Numbered from the stretch's first letter, positions 1 to 9,507 are shown. The stretch is 30,201 bases of DNA from Flammeovirgaceae bacterium UBA976 (GCA_002292365.1 DBBU01000067.1:8061-38261), one strand, 5' to 3'. Translations and numbers: made by a program. The notes: a model not told the origin generated them from the letters alone.

Positions 1-4
1 AATT

Positions 5-589
5 CTATAAATCTGTCTTTCCCATGAAAACATTTACTTTGGGATTCATGGGATTTCCTGAAGTTCTTCTGAAAGAGACCATTTGGCCCGTATGATAAAT
101 TGCATCGGCCAGAGGACCGTTAAGTACGTGCCAAAAAGGAAGGGCCTTCCTCCCCGTTGAACCCTCAAAAAGAATGTTTAACTCCTCTAAATTTTCAACT
201 AATGCCATCTCCGCACTGGCGGATTTCAAATTATAAAGCGTCGCCAAACGCAAGTCATTTGCAGTCATTTGAACAGGATCTCTTCGGTGGTTTACTTGAT
301 TTTTTGACGCATTTAAAATCATAAAAGAAAGATCATAAATATGCTCCATCGTCTCAAAAGTTGACCGAGCAAGGGTATCGGGTTTGAAATCAAGATCCAA
401 TGCTCTCAAATTCTCGGTGGCCCAATAATAGCGATACCCCAGTCCATCTATCATCCGGGATATGACCGTACTCTGACTGTAATTTGCGGGATAACTAGGA
501 ATTTCTTTATAAGGCAGCTTAGATTGGGCGCTACCTGACACATTTAAACTGAATACGTAAATGAGTAAAAAATAAATTCGAGACCACAT
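5..589 (-). CDS. Secreted DinB-like four-helix protein
   Basis: This 194-residue protein starts with a hydrophobic signal peptide (about residues 1-21, probable cleavage after GSA), so it is exported. The mature part resembles the DinB/YfiT-like four-helix bundle superfamily. It has a helix carrying H83, then H154, and a C-terminal block around H166 reading YHTGQMVSFRRTSGNP, a combination typical of DinB-like proteins in Bacteroidota. In this superfamily three histidines usually bind a divalent metal; H83, H154 and H166 are the candidates here, by inference. The catalytic role, if any, is unknown: many relatives are thiol transferases or hydrolases, but most exported members are uncharacterised. 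The gene is complete, with its stop four bases from the window edge. It diverges from the helicase gene across 157 bp. Family assignment is fairly secure; function is not. Confidence 0.7.
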   Translation of the reverse strand: MWSRIYFLLIYVFSLNVSGSAQSKLPYKEIPSYPANYSQSTVISRMIDGLGYRYYWATENLRALDLDFKPDTLARSTFETMEHIYDLSFMILNASKNQVNHRRDPVQMTANDLRLATLYNLKSASAEMALVENLEELNILFEGSTGRKALPFWHVLNGPLADAIYHTGQMVSFRRTSGNPMNPKVNVFMGKTDL

Positions 590-734
590 ATCAATCCATA
601 AAGTTTATTTCTATTGTGAATGTAAATCTAACTATAAATGATACTAATCCCCCTTAGGTAGATAGACCATAATGCTGCATTTGTCAAAATCGTGATGAAC
701 GCGATACGATGCTATTTAGTCCATCAATCTGTGG

Positions 735-742
735 TAGCTTTG
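735..742 (+). promoter_or_regulatory. Bacteroidota-type -7 promoter element (TAnnTTTG)
   Basis: TAGCTTTG exactly matches the Bacteroidota housekeeping sigma -7 consensus TAnnTTTG and ends only four bases before the helicase ATG at 747. If used, transcription would begin at or within a base or two of the start codon, giving a leaderless or nearly leaderless mRNA. The -33 TTTG partner is weak: there is a TTTA at 715-718, with a spacer shorter than usual. Position and match are seen; use as a promoter is inferred. Confidence 0.4.
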
Positions 743-746
743 TGGC

Positions 747-2105
747 ATGACTTTCGATGATCTTAATTTAAATGCCTCTCTGAAAAATGCCCTCAGAGAT
801 ATGGAACTCACCCGCCCGACCACCATACAGCACAAAATATTTTCAGTCATCATGTCCGGTCGTGATACCATTGGGATTGCACAAACAGGTACGGGTAAAA
901 CCTATGCTTATCTGCTTCCTTGCTTAAGACAGTGGAAATTTAATAAGGCACTGACACCACAAATCATGATCATTGTCCCCACGCGAGAATTGGTGGTTCA
1001 AGTCGTTGAAGAAACAGAAAAATTAACGAAGTACATGGACGTTTCCACCATCGGGGCCTATGGTGGAACCAATATTAAAACCCAAATGAACGCCCTGCAT
1101 CAAGGAGCCGATGTGGTCGTTGGTACACCGGGTAGGCTGATGGATTTGATGCTCAACGGTATTTTAAAAACCAAATTAATCAAAACACTGATCATCGATG
1201 AAGTTGATGAAATGCTCAATTTAGGTTTTCGAACGCAATTAAAAAATTTAATGGACTTGCTTCCCAAAAAACGTCAAAACCTCATGTTTTCGGCTACATT
1301 AGATGATGAAATTCAAAAATTAATTAATTTATTTTTCAAGCGACCTGAACGTGTCGAAGCTGCGCCTGCTGGCTCACCATTGGAAAATATTAATCAAATT
1401 CTTTATTCTGTACCTAATTTCAATACGAAAATCAACTTCCTTAAAAAACTCCTAGCCGATGAGGAAGTCATGCATAAAGTATTGGTATTTGTCTCGAGTA
1501 AAAAATTAGCCGATGAGCTTTTTGAAAAAATCTATGAAACCTTCCCTGAGCAAATGGGAATTATCCATTCGAATAAATCTCAAAATTACAGATTTGATGT
1601 GGTTAAAAAATTTCAATCTGGCACCCACCGTGTATTGATTGCCACTGATTTAATTTCCAGAGGCTTAGATATCTCAGAAGTATCGCACGTGATCAATTTT
1701 GATCTTCCTGAAATTCAAGAAAATTACATTCATCGTATAGGAAGAACGGGTCGAGCCGAAAGAAAAGGCAATGCCATCTCGCTTTTCAGTCCTTATGAGG
1801 CTCATAAGAAGTTAGCTATAGAGAAATTGATGGATTTTGAAATTCCAAATGAGGCCTTCCCTGATCATATTGAGATATCCACGGTTTTGACTCTAGATGA
1901 ATTGCCCAAAAGTAGCCAGCCCAACCTCGAACTGAAAAAACCATTGGCAGCGCCCTCGGGAGAAGCTTTTCATGAGAAAAAATCAAAAAATAAAAAAATA
2001 AATGCCAAGATAAGGTATGTTGATAAAATGAAGCGTAAGTACAAAAGCCCCAAAAAGAGAGGGGATAAAAATAACCCTATTGTAGCTAGAAAGAAGGGCA
2101 GATAA
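747..2105 (+). CDS. DEAD-box ATP-dependent RNA helicase
   Basis: A 452-residue RNA helicase of superfamily 2 that should use ATP to unwind or remodel short RNA duplexes in ribosome assembly or mRNA turnover. The motifs appear in order: a Q-motif region (FDDLNLN...TRPTTIQ, residues 3-28), Walker A AQTGTGKT (45-52), PTRELVVQ (78-85), GG (106-107), TPGR (127-130), motif II as DEVD (151-154) rather than DEAD, SAT, then the helicase C domain with IHRIGRTGRAER. The last 60 or so residues are strongly basic (many KK/KR), a likely RNA-binding tail. DEVD in motif II keeps the acidic pair and, as far as I recall, is common in one Bacteroidota clade. The start is the first ATG after a very close promoter element. 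It is closest in type to RhlE/CsdA-like helicases; I do not assign a symbol. Confidence 0.93.
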   Translation: MTFDDLNLNASLKNALRDMELTRPTTIQHKIFSVIMSGRDTIGIAQTGTGKTYAYLLPCLRQWKFNKALTPQIMIIVPTRELVVQVVEETEKLTKYMDVSTIGAYGGTNIKTQMNALHQGADVVVGTPGRLMDLMLNGILKTKLIKTLIIDEVDEMLNLGFRTQLKNLMDLLPKKRQNLMFSATLDDEIQKLINLFFKRPERVEAAPAGSPLENINQILYSVPNFNTKINFLKKLLADEEVMHKVLVFVSSKKLADELFEKIYETFPEQMGIIHSNKSQNYRFDVVKKFQSGTHRVLIATDLISRGLDISEVSHVINFDLPEIQENYIHRIGRTGRAERKGNAISLFSPYEAHKKLAIEKLMDFEIPNEAFPDHIEISTVLTLDELPKSSQPNLELKKPLAAPSGEAFHEKKSKNKKINAKIRYVDKMKRKYKSPKKRGDKNNPIVARKKGR

Positions 2106-2165
2106 TCTGGTTTATAGCTCAAATTAGGCTATCTCATGTTAATCTAGTCTCAAAAATAAGATGAA

Positions 2166-3044
2166 GTGAATTACAGAAGACTGGGGAAATCTAATTTAAT
2201 AATAAGTGAATTCAGCTTCGGCTGTATGTCCTTAGACCCATATGTTGAAGATCAGAGTAGCCTGTTGAACCAAGCCCTTGATTTGGGTATTAATTATTTT
2301 GATACTGCCGACTTTTATGATCAAGGTAGGAACGAATCTATCCTTGGAAGAGCTCTTGGATCTAGAAGAAAAGAAGTAATCCTAGCGACCAAAGTGGGCA
2401 ATGTTTGGGATAAAAATGGAAAAACTTGGCATTGGAACCCCTCTAAAAAATATATTTTGTCTGCTGTTGAGCAGAGCTTGAAAAGATTGGGTACAGATTA
2501 CATTGATTTGTATCAACTTCACGGTGGCACAATTGAGGATCCTATTGACGAAACCATCGATGCTTTTGAAACATTGGTTGCGTCGGGTAAAATACGCTTT
2601 TATGGCCTCTCATCTATCAGGCCTAATGTCATTCGTGCTTACGTAAAAAAATCCAATATAACCAGTGTCATGCTTCAATACAGCTTACTTGATAGAAGAT
2701 CAGAAGACCGCCTTTTGCCCTTGTTGCAATCCCAAGACATCGGCGTCCAGGCTCGTGGTGTATTGGCGAAAGGCCTGCTTAAAGGTAAATCACCTAGTCC
2801 CTACTTAGATCGCTCCGAATTAGACATCGATCTTCTTCAGAAACAGTTGCTCAAAAAAAACATAGCCAATGCCGCCACAGCCTTTGTATTGGCCCATGAG
2901 GCCGTCAAGACGGCAGTTATCGGTCTGCGAACAAAACAACAACTTTTAGATCTTATCCCAGTGGGGTCCTCTTCTTTGGATGAAGTCAACTTGACATGGT
3001 TGCGTGAATGTTTTTTAGAAAACGATTACCTATCCCATCTTTAG
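2166..3044 (+). CDS. Aldo/keto reductase
   Basis: A 292-residue NAD(P)H-dependent aldo/keto reductase, a soluble (alpha/beta)8 barrel that reduces aldehydes or ketones to alcohols; the substrate cannot be read from sequence. The catalytic tetrad is visible: D46 and Y51 in FDTADFYDQGRNES, K76 in ILATKVGN, and H119 in LYQLHGG. The start is GTG at 2166. An upstream ATG at 2161 is in another frame and meets a stop after two codons, and the N-terminus NYRRLGKSNLIISEFSFGC fits the family from its first residue, so GTG is preferred. It lies 60 bp after the helicase gene on the same strand and may be read through from it. It converges on the Rieske gene with only 6 bp between stops and no obvious terminator. 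Confidence 0.9.
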   Translation: MNYRRLGKSNLIISEFSFGCMSLDPYVEDQSSLLNQALDLGINYFDTADFYDQGRNESILGRALGSRRKEVILATKVGNVWDKNGKTWHWNPSKKYILSAVEQSLKRLGTDYIDLYQLHGGTIEDPIDETIDAFETLVASGKIRFYGLSSIRPNVIRAYVKKSNITSVMLQYSLLDRRSEDRLLPLLQSQDIGVQARGVLAKGLLKGKSPSPYLDRSELDIDLLQKQLLKKNIANAATAFVLAHEAVKTAVIGLRTKQQLLDLIPVGSSSLDEVNLTWLRECFLENDYLSHL

Positions 3045-3050
3045 GATTTT

Positions 3051-4148
3051 TCATTCATCCTCAGCATTCATAAAGTCAGCGATCAATTTATGAAAATGAT
3101 GCACTCCTTTCTCCCGTTTAGGAGAAAAACGACCGGCTTGATAAAATCTAGATCTCAGTCCTTTTTGAACGCCCTCAACTACATATTCATCCTCACGTTC
3201 GACTTTATCAAGGAGCGCTCCAGCTCCCTTATCAAATTTTGATTCATCCCAAACATAGGTAAGGAAGGCGACCTTGGTCTTATTTATTGAAAGAGGTTTA
3301 ACGATATTGATAGATAAACCCCAAGGATAAAAGTTGAACATCATATTCGGAAATATCCAATAAAAATAAGCAGCTACCTTTTTTCCAAAATCAGGATGTC
3401 CTTCAGGTAAATCAAAAACTTCAACGTCATCTTTAGCATAGCCAATTTGAAGATTGCAGTAATCATAAATTTCTGTCGTATAATCCCCATAATCCAAGGT
3501 ATCATTCAAATCTTGATGAACAAAAGGAATATGAAATCCCTCCAAATAATTATCGCAATAGAGTGCCCAATGCGCATTGACTAAATAATCTTTTGATAAG
3601 ACGGATTCGAATTTAAACTGTTCAAGAGGTAAAAAACCAATCCTTTGACGCATCACCTCGAGCACTGAATCAAAATTAAATTGGGGAAGCATGCCCACAA
3701 ATAAATGAGGCCCCAAATTTTTAAGCTTGAATTTGTGTAAGTCATCACAGGCCCTTGGAAAATCTTGGGCTTCCTTAAATTCCGGCATAAATTCAAATGT
3801 TCCCTCTTGACTGAACCTGCGGCCATGATAGGCACAAACGAATTTAGTTACTATTCCAGGCTGTTGCGCGATGAGATTCCCTCTGTGGGTGCACACATTA
3901 CTAAAACAGTTCAACTCATCTTGGGCATTTCTAATCAACAGCATAGGCTCTGTTAAATAATGATCAAGTAAGACAAAAGGATGGGAGTGATTGGGAAGTG
4001 GAACGAGATCATCTGAGCCGATCCATTGCCAACTTTTTATGAAAATTTTTTCTTTCAAAGCATCAAAAAGATCTTGATCTTTATAAAAAGAAGCCGGGAG
4101 TGTTGAGGCTTTGGTAATATCTGGATCAATAAAAAATCGAGTCACCAT
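3051..4148 (-). CDS. Rieske non-heme iron oxygenase, alpha-subunit type
   Basis: A 365-residue oxygenase subunit with an N-terminal Rieske [2Fe-2S] domain and a C-terminal SRPBCC catalytic domain. The Rieske ligands are visible as C86-T-H88 and C105-x-x-H108 (CTHRG and CAYHG). The mononuclear iron site is the NYLEGFHIPFVH block, with H206 and H211 and the bridging D199. The C-terminal EGVQKGLRS and GVHHFH blocks resemble the group that includes choline monooxygenase, carnitine oxygenase CntA and glycine-betaine demethylases, rather than ring dioxygenases; this is an inference from pattern. Such enzymes need a ferredoxin/flavin reductase partner, which is not in this window. The gene diverges from the APC permease across only 41-56 bp, so the two may share control. 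Family is certain, substrate unknown. Confidence 0.9.
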   Translation of the reverse strand: MVTRFFIDPDITKASTLPASFYKDQDLFDALKEKIFIKSWQWIGSDDLVPLPNHSHPFVLLDHYLTEPMLLIRNAQDELNCFSNVCTHRGNLIAQQPGIVTKFVCAYHGRRFSQEGTFEFMPEFKEAQDFPRACDDLHKFKLKNLGPHLFVGMLPQFNFDSVLEVMRQRIGFLPLEQFKFESVLSKDYLVNAHWALYCDNYLEGFHIPFVHQDLNDTLDYGDYTTEIYDYCNLQIGYAKDDVEVFDLPEGHPDFGKKVAAYFYWIFPNMMFNFYPWGLSINIVKPLSINKTKVAFLTYVWDESKFDKGAGALLDKVEREDEYVVEGVQKGLRSRFYQAGRFSPKREKGVHHFHKLIADFMNAEDE

Positions 4149-4204
4149 AATTTATTTATATTATCTTTCGAACTTATATTCAAATATGCTTGATTAAATC
4201 AAAA

Positions 4205-5509
4205 ATGTCAGCAAAAAACGAGAAAATTGGTTTTTGGACAGCCTCGGCATTGGTTGCAGGAAATATGATTGGGTCTGGAGTTTTTTTAACTCCCTCCGCA
4301 CTCGCTGCTTACGGACCGATCAGTATAGTGGGTTGGATATTTTCTGGACTTGGTGCGCTTTCACTCGCTTTTGTGTTCAGCCAATTAAGTAAAGTTTTGC
4401 CCAATGCGCATGGTGGGCCTTATGCCTATACAAGGGTTGGGTTAGGAGACTTTTCAGGATTTTTGGTGGCGTGGGGATATTGGATTAGCATTTGGTGTTC
4501 AAATGCCGCCATCATTGTAGGTATGGTCAGTTATCTTGGGTATTTTTTCCCTATTTTAAATTCAAATACACTGGTCGCAGTCCTCACGGGTCAGATCATC
4601 TTGTGGTCCGTGACGTATATCAATACCAGAGGGATCAAAGAAGCTGGAATAGTGCAAGTAGTAACGACGGTTTTGAAAATAGCGCCCCTGTTTTTAGTGG
4701 GTTTTTGTGGCCTTTTCTTTATTGATCCCGAAAATTTTACCCCACTTAATATTTCTGAATCTTCAAATAGTACTGCCGTTACCGCGGTTGCTGCATTTAC
4801 CCTCTTTTCATTTTTAGGCCTTGAAAGCGCTACAGTACCTTCCAATAATGTAATCAATCCTAGACGTACGATTCCTCAAGCGACCTATTTTGGATTGATA
4901 ATAACTTTCCTGATTTATTTTCTGGGCAGCGTGTCCATAATGGGAATGATCCCATCTGAACAATTAATGCATTCACCCTTCCCTTATTCTGAGGCAGCTG
5001 CTATCATTTGGGGACCCATTGGGGGAACTTTGGTCACCATTGGGGCTGTTTTTTCGACACTCGGAGCCCTGAATGGATGGATTTTGATACAAGGTCAAGT
5101 ACCCTGTGCCATTGCAACAGACCGCCTGTTCCCCAAAGTTTTTGCGAAACTTAACCCACAAGGGGTGCCCGCGACGGGTTTAATTATTTCTTGTGTCTTT
5201 GTTTCAATCATGATGATGATGAATTATTCGGATGGATTGGTAGCTACCTATAGCTTTTTTATTTTACTCTCTACTTTTCTTGTTTTGGTTCCTTATCTAT
5301 TCACGGTAGCAGCTTATGGAATTTTACTGGTGCAAGAAAAGATTTTAAAGACGCCATTTATCCCTATTCTAGGAGGCCTCATCGCTTTTCTTTTTTCTCT
5401 TTGGGCTATTATTGGATCCGGACAAGAAAGTGTTTTTTACGGATTTATTATATTGATGGCCGGTATCCCTGTGTACATTTATATGAAAGCCTCAAAAACA
5501 TCCTCATGA
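4205..5509 (+). CDS. APC-family amino-acid permease
   Basis: An inner-membrane transporter of about 434 residues and 12 predicted helices, from the amino acid-polyamine-organocation superfamily. Helix 1 carries the family's unwound substrate-binding motif, seen as NMIGSGVFLTPSAL, and the next helices contain AHGGPYAYTRVGLGD, as in AdiC/PotE/CadB-like members. I prefer ATG at 4205 (MSAKNEKIGFWTAS). A TTG at 4190 is in frame, but it would overlap a possible -7 element (TATGCTTG, 4185-4192, one mismatch to consensus). The stop overlaps the next start by 4 bp (ATGA at 5506-5509), so the permease and the dimethylarginine-hydrolase-like enzyme should be translationally coupled. That suggests arginine, methylarginine or citrulline as cargo; this is context, not proof. 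Confidence 0.88.
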   Translation: MSAKNEKIGFWTASALVAGNMIGSGVFLTPSALAAYGPISIVGWIFSGLGALSLAFVFSQLSKVLPNAHGGPYAYTRVGLGDFSGFLVAWGYWISIWCSNAAIIVGMVSYLGYFFPILNSNTLVAVLTGQIILWSVTYINTRGIKEAGIVQVVTTVLKIAPLFLVGFCGLFFIDPENFTPLNISESSNSTAVTAVAAFTLFSFLGLESATVPSNNVINPRRTIPQATYFGLIITFLIYFLGSVSIMGMIPSEQLMHSPFPYSEAAAIIWGPIGGTLVTIGAVFSTLGALNGWILIQGQVPCAIATDRLFPKVFAKLNPQGVPATGLIISCVFVSIMMMMNYSDGLVATYSFFILLSTFLVLVPYLFTVAAYGILLVQEKILKTPFIPILGGLIAFLFSLWAIIGSGQESVFYGFIILMAGIPVYIYMKASKTSS

Positions 5510-6387
5510 AATTAACTGCTCACTCTGAATTTGGTAAAATCCATTCTTTAATGATAAAACCTGTGGCTACTGCCTTTCGAAACGAATCTCGTTTAAACGA
5601 ACAATGGGAGGCATTGAACTATTTGAGTCAACCCGATTTCATGAACAGTTCAAATGAATATGAGCTTTTTACTGAATTAATCAAGAGTACCCAACCCATT
5701 ATTTATGAACTCCCCTGGGAAAAAGATATTCAAATTGACAGTATTTATTGTCGAGATGCTTCTATAAGCACCAATGAAGGTATGATTATTTGTAATATGG
5801 GCAAAGCAGGAAGGTCCAATGAACCGGCACACCAAAAACAAGTTTTTGAACAATTTCACATCAATATTTTAGGTGAAATTAAAAATCCAGGCACCTTGGA
5901 AGGCGGTGATGTCGCATGGCTCAACGAAACCACCTTGGCCGTAGGTCATACTTATCGGACCAATTATGAGGGTATTGAACAACTTCGCAGCTTATTAAAA
6001 CCTCTCAATGTAGACGTTATAGTAGCCGAAATGCCCCATTACAATGGACCCAATGGTGTCTTCCATTTGATGTCTGTACTCAGTCCAATAGGCAAAGATT
6101 TGGCAGTAATTTATCCGCGATTAATGCCCATTCATTTTAGAAATGAACTACTGCGTAGAAACTTCAAACTTATCGATGTCCCTGACCGAGAATTTGATAC
6201 TATGGGATGTAATATCCTGGCCTTAGCTCCACGCAAAGTTTTAATGGTGCATGGAAATCCAATGACTCAAGAACTATTACAAGCAGCTGGCGTCGAAGTT
6301 TTTACCTACGCAGGCATCGACATAAGTATCAAAGGAGGGGGTGGACCTACGTGCCTGACACGCCCAATCAAAAGGCAGGCCACATGA
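5506..6387 (+). CDS. Dimethylarginine dimethylaminohydrolase-like guanidino hydrolase
   Basis: A 293-residue member of the guanidino-group modifying superfamily (pentein fold), closest by motif to N(G),N(G)-dimethylarginine dimethylaminohydrolase, which converts methylated arginine to citrulline plus a methylamine. Visible motifs are D84 in YCRDAS (guanidine-binding acid), EGGD at 132-135, the catalytic His187 in GVFHLMSVLSP, and the nucleophile Cys283 in GGGPTCLTRP near the C-terminus, the usual Cys-His arrangement. ATG at 5506 gives a family-like N-terminus and a 4-bp ATGA overlap with the permease; the frame is open further upstream inside the permease, but that extension has no family similarity. 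An arginine deiminase, citrulline hydrolase (CtlX-like) or amidinotransferase activity is possible, but size and motifs favour the DDAH branch. Superfamily is sure; exact substrate is not. Confidence 0.85.
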   Translation: MKLTAHSEFGKIHSLMIKPVATAFRNESRLNEQWEALNYLSQPDFMNSSNEYELFTELIKSTQPIIYELPWEKDIQIDSIYCRDASISTNEGMIICNMGKAGRSNEPAHQKQVFEQFHINILGEIKNPGTLEGGDVAWLNETTLAVGHTYRTNYEGIEQLRSLLKPLNVDVIVAEMPHYNGPNGVFHLMSVLSPIGKDLAVIYPRLMPIHFRNELLRRNFKLIDVPDREFDTMGCNILALAPRKVLMVHGNPMTQELLQAAGVEVFTYAGIDISIKGGGGPTCLTRPIKRQAT

Positions 6388-6420
6388 CATCCGTTAAAGG
6401 TTTAAAAACCTATGTAATAT

Positions 6421-9400
6421 TTAATGCCCTTTACTGGTCCTGTATTTCTCTAAAATTTCTATCGCTGCCTTTGAAATTACAGTCCCAGGGCCAAATATAG
6501 CAGTCACCCCTTTTGCAAACAAAAAATCATGGTCCTGCTCCGGAATCACGCCGCCTGCAATGACACCGATATCTTCTCTGTTGAGCAGCGCTAACTCTTT
6601 GATCAGTTTTGGAATCAAAGTGTGATGACCCCCAGCCAATGAAGAGGCACCTACAAAATGTACATCATTTTCAGCCGCCTGCATGGCCGTCTCTTTCGGT
6701 GTTTGAAACAAAGGACCTATGTCTACATCAAATCCCAAATCAGCAAAACTAGTGGCAATAATTTTAGCTCCTCTATCGTGACCATCTTGACCCATTTTGG
6801 CAATTAAAATACGGGGTCTACGACCTTCCTTGGCAGCAAAAGTACCTGTGAGTGCCAAGGCCTTTTTAAAAAAGCAATCTTGAAGGGCTGATTTTGCATA
6901 AATTCCTGAAATCGTTTGATGTGATACTTTGTGTCTTCCAAATTCTTTTTCCATGGCTAAGGTTATTTCTCCAAGCGTCGCTCTTAGGCGGGCGGCCTCG
7001 ATGGCCAATACGAGCAAATTGCCCTTGTCCGAAGCGGCTGCTTCTGTTAATTTCTTTAATGCTTGATTAATTTTATGATCATCACGTCGTGTCTTAAGGG
7101 CATTGATATTTGCCATTTGCTGCTCACGTACCTCTTGGTTATCAACCTCAAGTAAATCAAAATGATCTTTCTGATCCGTAGTGTATTTATTGACCCCCAC
7201 AATAGACGCTACCCCCGTATCAAGATGTGCTTGGGTCGTTGCAGCAACCTCCTCGATTTTCATCTTCGGATATCCCCGCTCAATGGCTGCAATCATACCT
7301 CCCATATCTTCTATTTCTTGGATAATTTTCCACGCCTTATCGATCAGATCTTCGGTTTGTTTTTCAAGGTAAAAGGAGCCACCAAAAGGATCTATTACCT
7401 GGGAAATACCCGTTTTCTTTTGAAGATATATTTGGGTCTCACGCGCTATGGCTGCCGAATATTCCGAGGGTAACGCGTGGGCCTCATCGAGTGAGTTGGT
7501 ATGTAATGATTGGGTGTGTCCAAAAATGGCTGCTAATGCTTCCATGCAGGTCCTCCCCACATTATTATAGGGATCCTGTGCGGTCAAACTGTATCCTGAA
7601 GTTTGGGAATGTGCACGCAAAGCCATACTCTTAGGATTTTGGGCATCAAAAGATTTCATGAGCTTGGCCCACAACAACCTAGCAGCCCTCATTTTTGCGA
7701 TTTCGGTCATGAAGTTCATTCCAATGCCCCAAAAAAATGACATTCTCGGTGCCAATTGATCTATAGGAATACCTACTTCCATCCCCTTTCTTACGTATTC
7801 CAATCCATCCGCCAAGGTATATGCCAATTCCAATTGCGCTGAAGCACCCGCTTCATGCATGTGATAGCCGCTGACACTAATGGAATTAAATTTGGGCATG
7901 TGAGCAGCACAGAACTCAAAAATGTCTCCAATAATTCTAATCGAAGGCTTGGGTGGATAGATGTAGGTATTTCGCACCATGAATTCTTTCAAAATGTCAT
8001 TTTGAATTGTTCCCGTCAATTGACTTGGCCTTACCCCTTGCTCTTCTGCAGTCACAATAAAAAAAGCCATGATGGGAATTACCGCCCCGTTCATAGTCAT
8101 GGAAACAGACATTTGATCCAATGGGATTTGATCAAAAAGGAGTTTCATGTCCTCCACTGAATCGATGGCAACCCCTGCCTTTCCCACATCTCCCATCACA
8201 CGAGGATGATCACTGTCATAGCCCCTATGGGTAGCCAAGTCAAAAGCTACCGAAAGCCCCTTTTGCCCTGCTTTTAGATTATTTCGATAAAATGAATTAG
8301 AGGCTAGAGCTGTGGAGAAGCCGGCATATTGTCGAATCGTCCAAGGCCTTTGGGTATACATCGTGAGGTAAGGACCTCTCAAAAAGGGAGGTTTACCTGG
8401 AACAAAACCTTCCAGCTCATATGAAGGTGGATGATAATGATGTTCACCGATCAGGTCCGCATAGGTTAGGTCCCCAAATTTTGATTGTATCAACCTCCAC
8501 AAGGCAAGGCATTGCTGATGGCAATAAAAATCTAAAAAATGGGACCCAGCTATAGGGTCTTGCTCAAAAGTTAATTGGGCCTCCTCACGAAGTAAGTTAC
8601 CCACATTTCGAGACCAGCGGTGTCCATCAGTACTGTTCTCAGCATCTAACTCAAATGACAAATAATTTACAGCCCCTAGGGTTAACGACAGACCTGTCGC
8701 ACTATTTGAAATGAGGCCTTCAGCTAATCCTTCCCGTTTTCTTGGTGAGGAGTGTATCTGAAATCTATCTATTGAAAAAGGGATTTTCTCAGCTCTGCAA
8801 AGTGCAGACACCATAAATCGCAAACTACGAACCCGAGTGAGTTCATGATAAAAATGAGAACCATGATCTAAGTGCACCGTGACGGATTGATTTTTACTTT
8901 TTAAGCAATCAATAATTTGTAAAGCAAGGCTTGACCATTCTTTAAGGGTTCGGTAATGAGTTGCGTCAATGGTAAAACTGAATTGAGCGTGTCCCGACAC
9001 CCAGTTATCTGCACCCCCTTCGAATGCAATTGCCTTCAAAGAGCGGTAGTGATTAAAAAAATTATCTAAATCTTTCGTCCTTGATCCCATGAAAAAAATA
9101 CTGCAATGTGAGGCCTGAATTTGATCATACAAAATGTCTGGATTGGGAGCATGGTGCTGTACATTGAAAATAATACCTTCACAACCATTATTAAGTGCTT
9201 CGAGCGCTTCACTATTGGCAGTTTTATCGTCTTTTACTCTGATTTTGTGAAGTAATTTCCATTGAGGATACGGATGGCTTGAAAAAAAATGTGTGATGTA
9301 AGTCGCCGCTGTGGTATTGGAATCATCAAAAAAAGGATCTAACTCAATCCCCCATGGATCTCGCCATTTTAATTCTTTTTCAAAATCTAAATCGGAACTT

Positions 9401-9507
9401 TTTTGCTTAATTTCTTTAACCCAATTTTTGAAAGTCGATTTTGAAAATTCGCTGAATGTCGCTTGACCCTCCTTCATGCTAAACAAAACTAATTGATCAA
9501 GATGCAT
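6421..9507 (-). CDS. mutB: Methylmalonyl-CoA mutase with fused MutA-like N-terminal domain
   Basis: This 1028-residue protein should interconvert (R)-methylmalonyl-CoA and succinyl-CoA using adenosylcobalamin. Residues about 365-880 are a MutB-type TIM barrel: [14 protein letters not shown] (Y394 is the methylmalonyl-type active-site tyrosine), [31 protein letters not shown], and GYHMHEAGA with catalytic H549. Residues about 895-1025 are the B12-binding domain, with DGHDRG (D908, H910 as the lower axial ligand, G913) and [12 protein letters not shown]. The first 345 residues are not part of a normal MutB. They read as a reduced MutA-like barrel: [14 protein letters not shown] near 47-60 and [19 protein letters not shown] at 306-324, the counterpart of the MutA/MutB 'DPAAGSYY' block. 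So the alpha and beta chains appear fused and the beta chain lacks its own B12 domain. It converges on the DDAH-like gene and diverges from dnaA. The partner GTPase gene lies about 13 kb away. Confidence 0.93.
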   Translation of the reverse strand: MHLDQLVLFSMKEGQATFSEFSKSTFKNWVKEIKQKSSDLDFEKELKWRDPWGIELDPFFDDSNTTAATYITHFFSSHPYPQWKLLHKIRVKDDKTANSEALEALNNGCEGIIFNVQHHAPNPDILYDQIQASHCSIFFMGSRTKDLDNFFNHYRSLKAIAFEGGADNWVSGHAQFSFTIDATHYRTLKEWSSLALQIIDCLKSKNQSVTVHLDHGSHFYHELTRVRSLRFMVSALCRAEKIPFSIDRFQIHSSPRKREGLAEGLISNSATGLSLTLGAVNYLSFELDAENSTDGHRWSRNVGNLLREEAQLTFEQDPIAGSHFLDFYCHQQCLALWRLIQSKFGDLTYADLIGEHHYHPPSYELEGFVPGKPPFLRGPYLTMYTQRPWTIRQYAGFSTALASNSFYRNNLKAGQKGLSVAFDLATHRGYDSDHPRVMGDVGKAGVAIDSVEDMKLLFDQIPLDQMSVSMTMNGAVIPIMAFFIVTAEEQGVRPSQLTGTIQNDILKEFMVRNTYIYPPKPSIRIIGDIFEFCAAHMPKFNSISVSGYHMHEAGASAQLELAYTLADGLEYVRKGMEVGIPIDQLAPRMSFFWGIGMNFMTEIAKMRAARLLWAKLMKSFDAQNPKSMALRAHSQTSGYSLTAQDPYNNVGRTCMEALAAIFGHTQSLHTNSLDEAHALPSEYSAAIARETQIYLQKKTGISQVIDPFGGSFYLEKQTEDLIDKAWKIIQEIEDMGGMIAAIERGYPKMKIEEVAATTQAHLDTGVASIVGVNKYTTDQKDHFDLLEVDNQEVREQQMANINALKTRRDDHKINQALKKLTEAAASDKGNLLVLAIEAARLRATLGEITLAMEKEFGRHKVSHQTISGIYAKSALQDCFFKKALALTGTFAAKEGRRPRILIAKMGQDGHDRGAKIIATSFADLGFDVDIGPLFQTPKETAMQAAENDVHFVGASSLAGGHHTLIPKLIKELALLNREDIGVIAGGVIPEQDHDFLFAKGVTAIFGPGTVISKAAIEILEKYRTSKGH

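Noticed and set aside
5401..5505. Upstream extension of the DDAH-like protein inside the permease gene
   Set aside because: The extra residues come from the overlapping permease in another frame and do not resemble the family. The ATGA junction at 5506 is the natural start.
6394..6414. Terminator between the DDAH-like gene and the mutase (AGGTTT/AAACCT)
   Set aside because: A five- to six-base A+T-rich stem with a tiny loop and no T-run. Too weak to call.
7162..8160. Plus-strand open frames opposite the mutase, and similar frames opposite lon, hslU, dnaA and btuB
   Set aside because: They lie entirely inside strongly conserved genes on the other strand or frame, show no family motifs, and are typical shadow frames.
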